Below are positions 42,671-45,250 of a stretch of DNA of 45,250 nucleotides, piece by piece. Below the pieces are notes generated by a model. That model did not search any database. It saw only the letters and a program-made list of their open reading frames with translations, and had not been told where the DNA came from. Each line of letters begins with the position of its first letter. Position 1 is the stretch's first letter. The translations under genes and the position numbers were made by a program. This DNA is from Trueperaceae bacterium (GTDB lineage Bacteria; Deinococcota; Deinococci; Deinococcales; Trueperaceae): positions 1-45,250 of the forward strand of contig JAABRX010000017.1 of assembly GCA_011390675.1 (NCBI GenBank), in the 5' to 3' direction.

Positions 42671-45201
42671 CAAGCCTCGTTCACGATGCGGACCTGACCG
42701 CGGTCGCCGTCGACCTCGAGCAGCATGCCGTCGCGGATGCGGCGGGTGCCGACGCGCGTCCCGACGACGGCCGGGAGCCCGTACTCGCGCGCGATGACGG
42801 CCGTGTGGCTCAAGACCCCGCCGGCATCGGTCACCAAACCGGCGGCGATGCCGAACAGCGGCGTCCAGGGCTGCGAGGTGGTGGTCGCGACCAGGATCTC
42901 GCCCGGCTCGAGTTGCCCGGCGTCGCGCAGGTCGCGCAGGACGCGCGCGCGCCCGCGTGCGAGGCCGCGTGCGGCCGGCGTGCCGGTGATGACGTCGGGC
43001 TCGCGGGTCTCGGGCGGAGGGCCGCCAGCGTAGCTGTTGCCCTTGGCGGCGTCAGCGTTGGGCGGGGTGCCCAGCGTCTCGGGCGGGTCGACGTCCGCGA
43101 AGGTGCGCAGCTCGCGCTGCCGCTCGGCGATCAGAGCGCGCCGATCGAGCGGGGGCAAGGCCGTCCAGGTGGCGCGCAGCTCGTCCCAGGTGAGGTGGAG
43201 CACGTCCTCGGGTGCGGCGATGGCGGCCGCGTCCGCGAGTCGTCGACCGACCTCCAGGACGACGCGACGCACAGCGGCGGTGGTGCGGTAGTCGAGCAGG
43301 AAGTTGTGGTCCTCCGAGGCCACGAAGGCGGAGCGCCCCGCCGCGAGGCGCTGCTCGAAGGCCGCGCGCACCGGCTCGGGGTAGCCGCGCAGTCGTTCCC
43401 GCACCGCCGCGAGGCGGCGCTCGCCCTCGGCCGCCACCTCGGCGTGGCGCGCGCGAGCATCGTGCTCGGGACGCCGCAGTGCGTCCTGCAGCATGGCGAT
43501 CACGGGCGTCGGGTCCTCGACGAGGCTGGGGGCGCTCACCGCCAGGTACAGCGTGCGGTGCCCGAAGTCGGCCAGGTAGGCGGCGATGGCCCGGCGCACG
43601 GGCGCGGCGTCGCCGCGCCGCTCCAGCGCGCCCAGGACCTCGGTGGATGGCAGGGCGACGAGCTCCTCGCCGAGCCCGGGCACCGCCGCGACCGCGTCCC
43701 GCACGGCCCAGAGGGCCTCGCCGGCGCGCGTCGTCAGCGTCGCCTGCCCCTGCAGCATGCTGGCGGCGTCGAGTTGGCTGGCGTCCTCGAAGAGCTCGCC
43801 GTGGAGCGCCACGAAGGCGTCGCGAGCCCAGGCGGCCGGGAGGACGATCTCGAAGTGCAGTTGCCAGATGCGCACCAGGCGCTCGTACGTCGCGTCGAGG
43901 TGGGCGAGGAGCGCCGCGTCGTCGGCGCTCGGGAGATCGAAGCCGTCCCAGAAGGCGAGGTGGGCCTCGATCTCGGGTCGCCACCGCCAGGTCCAGACGT
44001 TCGCCAGGCCCGCGTGGATCTCGGCCGACGCGGCCTCGCCACGCGCGCTCCAGGCGGCCCGCTCCTCCTCCGACATGGCGAGCTTCCGTCGCGACCAGTA
44101 GAAGTGCGTCCAGAAGCGTCGGACGTGGGCGGTGGCGAGGAAGCCGTAGGTTCGGAAGCCGTGCGTGAGGCCCACCTCGTAGACGAGACGCGTGAGGTCC
44201 AGGTCGAGCATGGTCATCTGCCCGGGGAAGTGCACGCGGTCGCGCGCCCACGGGTGGTCGGCGTCGTCCGGCTCCTGCCATGGGTCGGGCAGCCCGCCGA
44301 GCGGGTCGTCCGGCGCCGCGAGCGCGCCCGGCGCCGGGTCCGGCAGCGCGGTCACGGGGCGGCATTGGAGCAGGAACAGATCGCCATCGGCGAGGGCGAA
44401 CTCGACGTCGACGGGCCATCCCTGGCGGCGCTCGAGGTCGCACGTCAGCGTCGCGATGGCGGCCAGGTCGTCGTCCGCGAGCGCCGGCCGCTCGCGCAGG
44501 AACTTCGGTACGGCCAGCTCGACGGTGCGCCCCTCGGTGAGGACGGTCATCTTGGCCTTCTCGCTGGGTCGGGTCTCGACGACTTGGAGGTCCGTCTTGT
44601 CGAGCGTCCAGCCGTCGGGCGTGACGTGCCCGGCGACGAGGCTCTCGCCCAGGCCCCAGGTGGCGTTGACGATCATGCGGTCGCGCCGACCGGAGACCGG
44701 GTCGACGCTGAAGGCGACCCCGGAAGCGTCGGCGACCACGAGGCGCTGCACGAGCACGGCGAGCGCCAGTCCGTCCTCCGGGAGCGCGTGGTCGCGCCGG
44801 TAGGCCAGGGCGACCTCGCTGCGGAGCGAAGCCCAGGTGCGCTCGATCGCCTCGAGCACGGCGTCGAGGCCGACGACCCCGAGGATCGTCTCGTGCTGGC
44901 CCGCGAAGGAGGCGGCGGGGCCGTCCTCGTCGAGCGCCGAGGAGCGGACGGCGACGGGCGGGGGTGGGGAGGCGTCCCCCACGAGCTGGGTGTAGGCGTC
45001 GACGATGGCCTGGCTGAGCTCCGGATCGATGCCGCCCGCCCGCTCGGCGCGGCGGTAGGCCTCGGCGCTCAGGCAGAAACCGGGCGGCACGGGGTGGGTC
45101 GCCGCGAGCGCGCTGAGGTGCGCGGCCTTGGGGCCGACGAGCGCCGGGTCGGCGGCGCGGGGGTCGCCCAGGGCCAGGACGAGGGAACTCAACGGACGCA
45201 A
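42670..45201 (-). CDS. PEP-synthase/rifampin-phosphotransferase-like enzyme
   Basis: An 843-residue three-part enzyme: an ATP-grasp PPDK-N domain (about 1-290: LVGPKAAHL, VAVRSSALDEDGPAASFAGQ, GVAFSVDPVSG, FLLQCRPVT), a large helical middle domain (about 320-720), and a swivelling PEP-utiliser domain with the phospho-His at 799 in GGVLSHTAVIAREYGLP. This order and length fit rifampin phosphotransferase and its many uncharacterised relatives; PEP synthase itself has a PEP-binding barrel instead of the middle domain. The middle domain (HFPGQMTMLDLDL) does not obviously match known rifampin enzymes, so the substrate is open. The frame starts at TTG 45201 (or 45192), with poor ribosome-binding sites, beside a better-initiated 8-codon ORF. 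Confidence 0.85.
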   Translation of the reverse strand: MRPLSSLVLALGDPRAADPALVGPKAAHLSALAATHPVPPGFCLSAEAYRRAERAGGIDPELSQAIVDAYTQLVGDASPPPPVAVRSSALDEDGPAASFAGQHETILGVVGLDAVLEAIERTWASLRSEVALAYRRDHALPEDGLALAVLVQRLVVADASGVAFSVDPVSGRRDRMIVNATWGLGESLVAGHVTPDGWTLDKTDLQVVETRPSEKAKMTVLTEGRTVELAVPKFLRERPALADDDLAAIATLTCDLERRQGWPVDVEFALADGDLFLLQCRPVTALPDPAPGALAAPDDPLGGLPDPWQEPDDADHPWARDRVHFPGQMTMLDLDLTRLVYEVGLTHGFRTYGFLATAHVRRFWTHFYWSRRKLAMSEEERAAWSARGEAASAEIHAGLANVWTWRWRPEIEAHLAFWDGFDLPSADDAALLAHLDATYERLVRIWQLHFEIVLPAAWARDAFVALHGELFEDASQLDAASMLQGQATLTTRAGEALWAVRDAVAAVPGLGEELVALPSTEVLGALERRGDAAPVRRAIAAYLADFGHRTLYLAVSAPSLVEDPTPVIAMLQDALRRPEHDARARHAEVAAEGERRLAAVRERLRGYPEPVRAAFEQRLAAGRSAFVASEDHNFLLDYRTTAAVRRVVLEVGRRLADAAAIAAPEDVLHLTWDELRATWTALPPLDRRALIAERQRELRTFADVDPPETLGTPPNADAAKGNSYAGGPPPETREPDVITGTPAARGLARGRARVLRDLRDAGQLEPGEILVATTTSQPWTPLFGIAAGLVTDAGGVLSHTAVIAREYGLPAVVGTRVGTRRIRDGMLLEVDGDRGQVRIVNEA

Positions 45202-45215
45202 ACGGCCAGGGTCAT
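45189..45215 (-). CDS. Possible 8-codon leader ORF overlapping the phosphotransferase-like start
   Basis: ATG at 45215, with an ideally spaced GGAGG site, reads MTLAVCVR and stops at TGA (45191-45189). That TGA overlaps a TTG at 45192 in the phosphotransferase-like frame (TTGA), so translation could end and restart there. Alternatively the ATG is the true start and a frameshift, natural or from sequencing, separates it from the main frame. Confidence 0.35.
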   Translation of the reverse strand: MTLAVCVR

Positions 45216-45250
45216 GGACGCCTCCGGGGTCGTGCGCTGGATTGGTGCGC

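Noticed and set aside
42670-45201. Calling the gene a true rifampin phosphotransferase (rph)
   Set aside because: The domain order fits, but the middle domain does not visibly match known rifampin-binding domains and no rifamycin-associated element can be assessed, because the window ends 35 nt upstream.

Overview
The window is GC-rich, densely packed bacterial chromosome carrying about 35 protein genes, mostly housekeeping and accessory metabolism. I see no rRNA, tRNA, CRISPR array, insertion sequence or prophage. Three things point to the Deinococcota (a Truepera- or Deinococcus-like lineage): a PriA that has lost its ATPase motifs, as reported for Deinococcus radiodurans; a YfiT/BstA-type bacillithiol transferase; and many genes with a TANNNT -10 box only 5-8 nt before the start codon, the pattern of Deinococcus leaderless mRNAs. 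This placement is an inference; no marker-gene tree could be run.

Layout. 1-4.1 kb: a truncated BMP-family substrate-binding protein, an NYN-domain protein, luxS and an OmpR-type two-component pair. 4.1-10 kb: purM divergent from priA, then smpB, a cell-wall amidase and a GerMN-domain protein, the last three overlapping by 4 nt. 10-15.7 kb (minus strand): hisS-aspS-HAD phosphatase-asnS, preceded by a small TIG-domain lipoprotein with its own promoter and terminator. 15.8-22 kb: yfbR-mgtE, bstA, a CaiB/BaiF CoA-transferase, a secreted unknown, a zinc alcohol dehydrogenase and a periplasmic cupredoxin. 22.1-29.7 kb (minus strand): ugpB-ugpA-ugpE-fhs, then mnmH-selD-TRIC channel; mnmH and selD make the tRNA 2-selenouridine pathway.

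30-33.7 kb holds the least familiar block: three consecutive plus-strand genes for a helical/coiled-coil protein with a faint TelA-like C-terminus, a single-pass membrane protein, and a long coiled-coil protein ending in a tandem Gly-rich tail. This is the best candidate for an undescribed system. 33.7-45.2 kb: a CMD-family protein, a membrane-anchored unknown, a UvrD-like helicase, a formamidase, a MOCOS-like class V aminotransferase, a membrane protein resembling an M48 peptidase without HExxH, an MFS exporter, and a rifampin-phosphotransferase/PEP-synthase-like enzyme whose start is preceded by a tiny overlapping ORF with a much better ribosome-binding site.

Regulation visible in the sequence: leaderless-type -10 boxes at a dozen genes, a full -35/-10 promoter for the TIG lipoprotein, an operator-rich promoter for ugpB, a 13-bp hairpin between ugpB and ugpA, and terminator-like hairpins after the TIG lipoprotein, after fhs, and between convergent genes. 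None has a clear U-tract.
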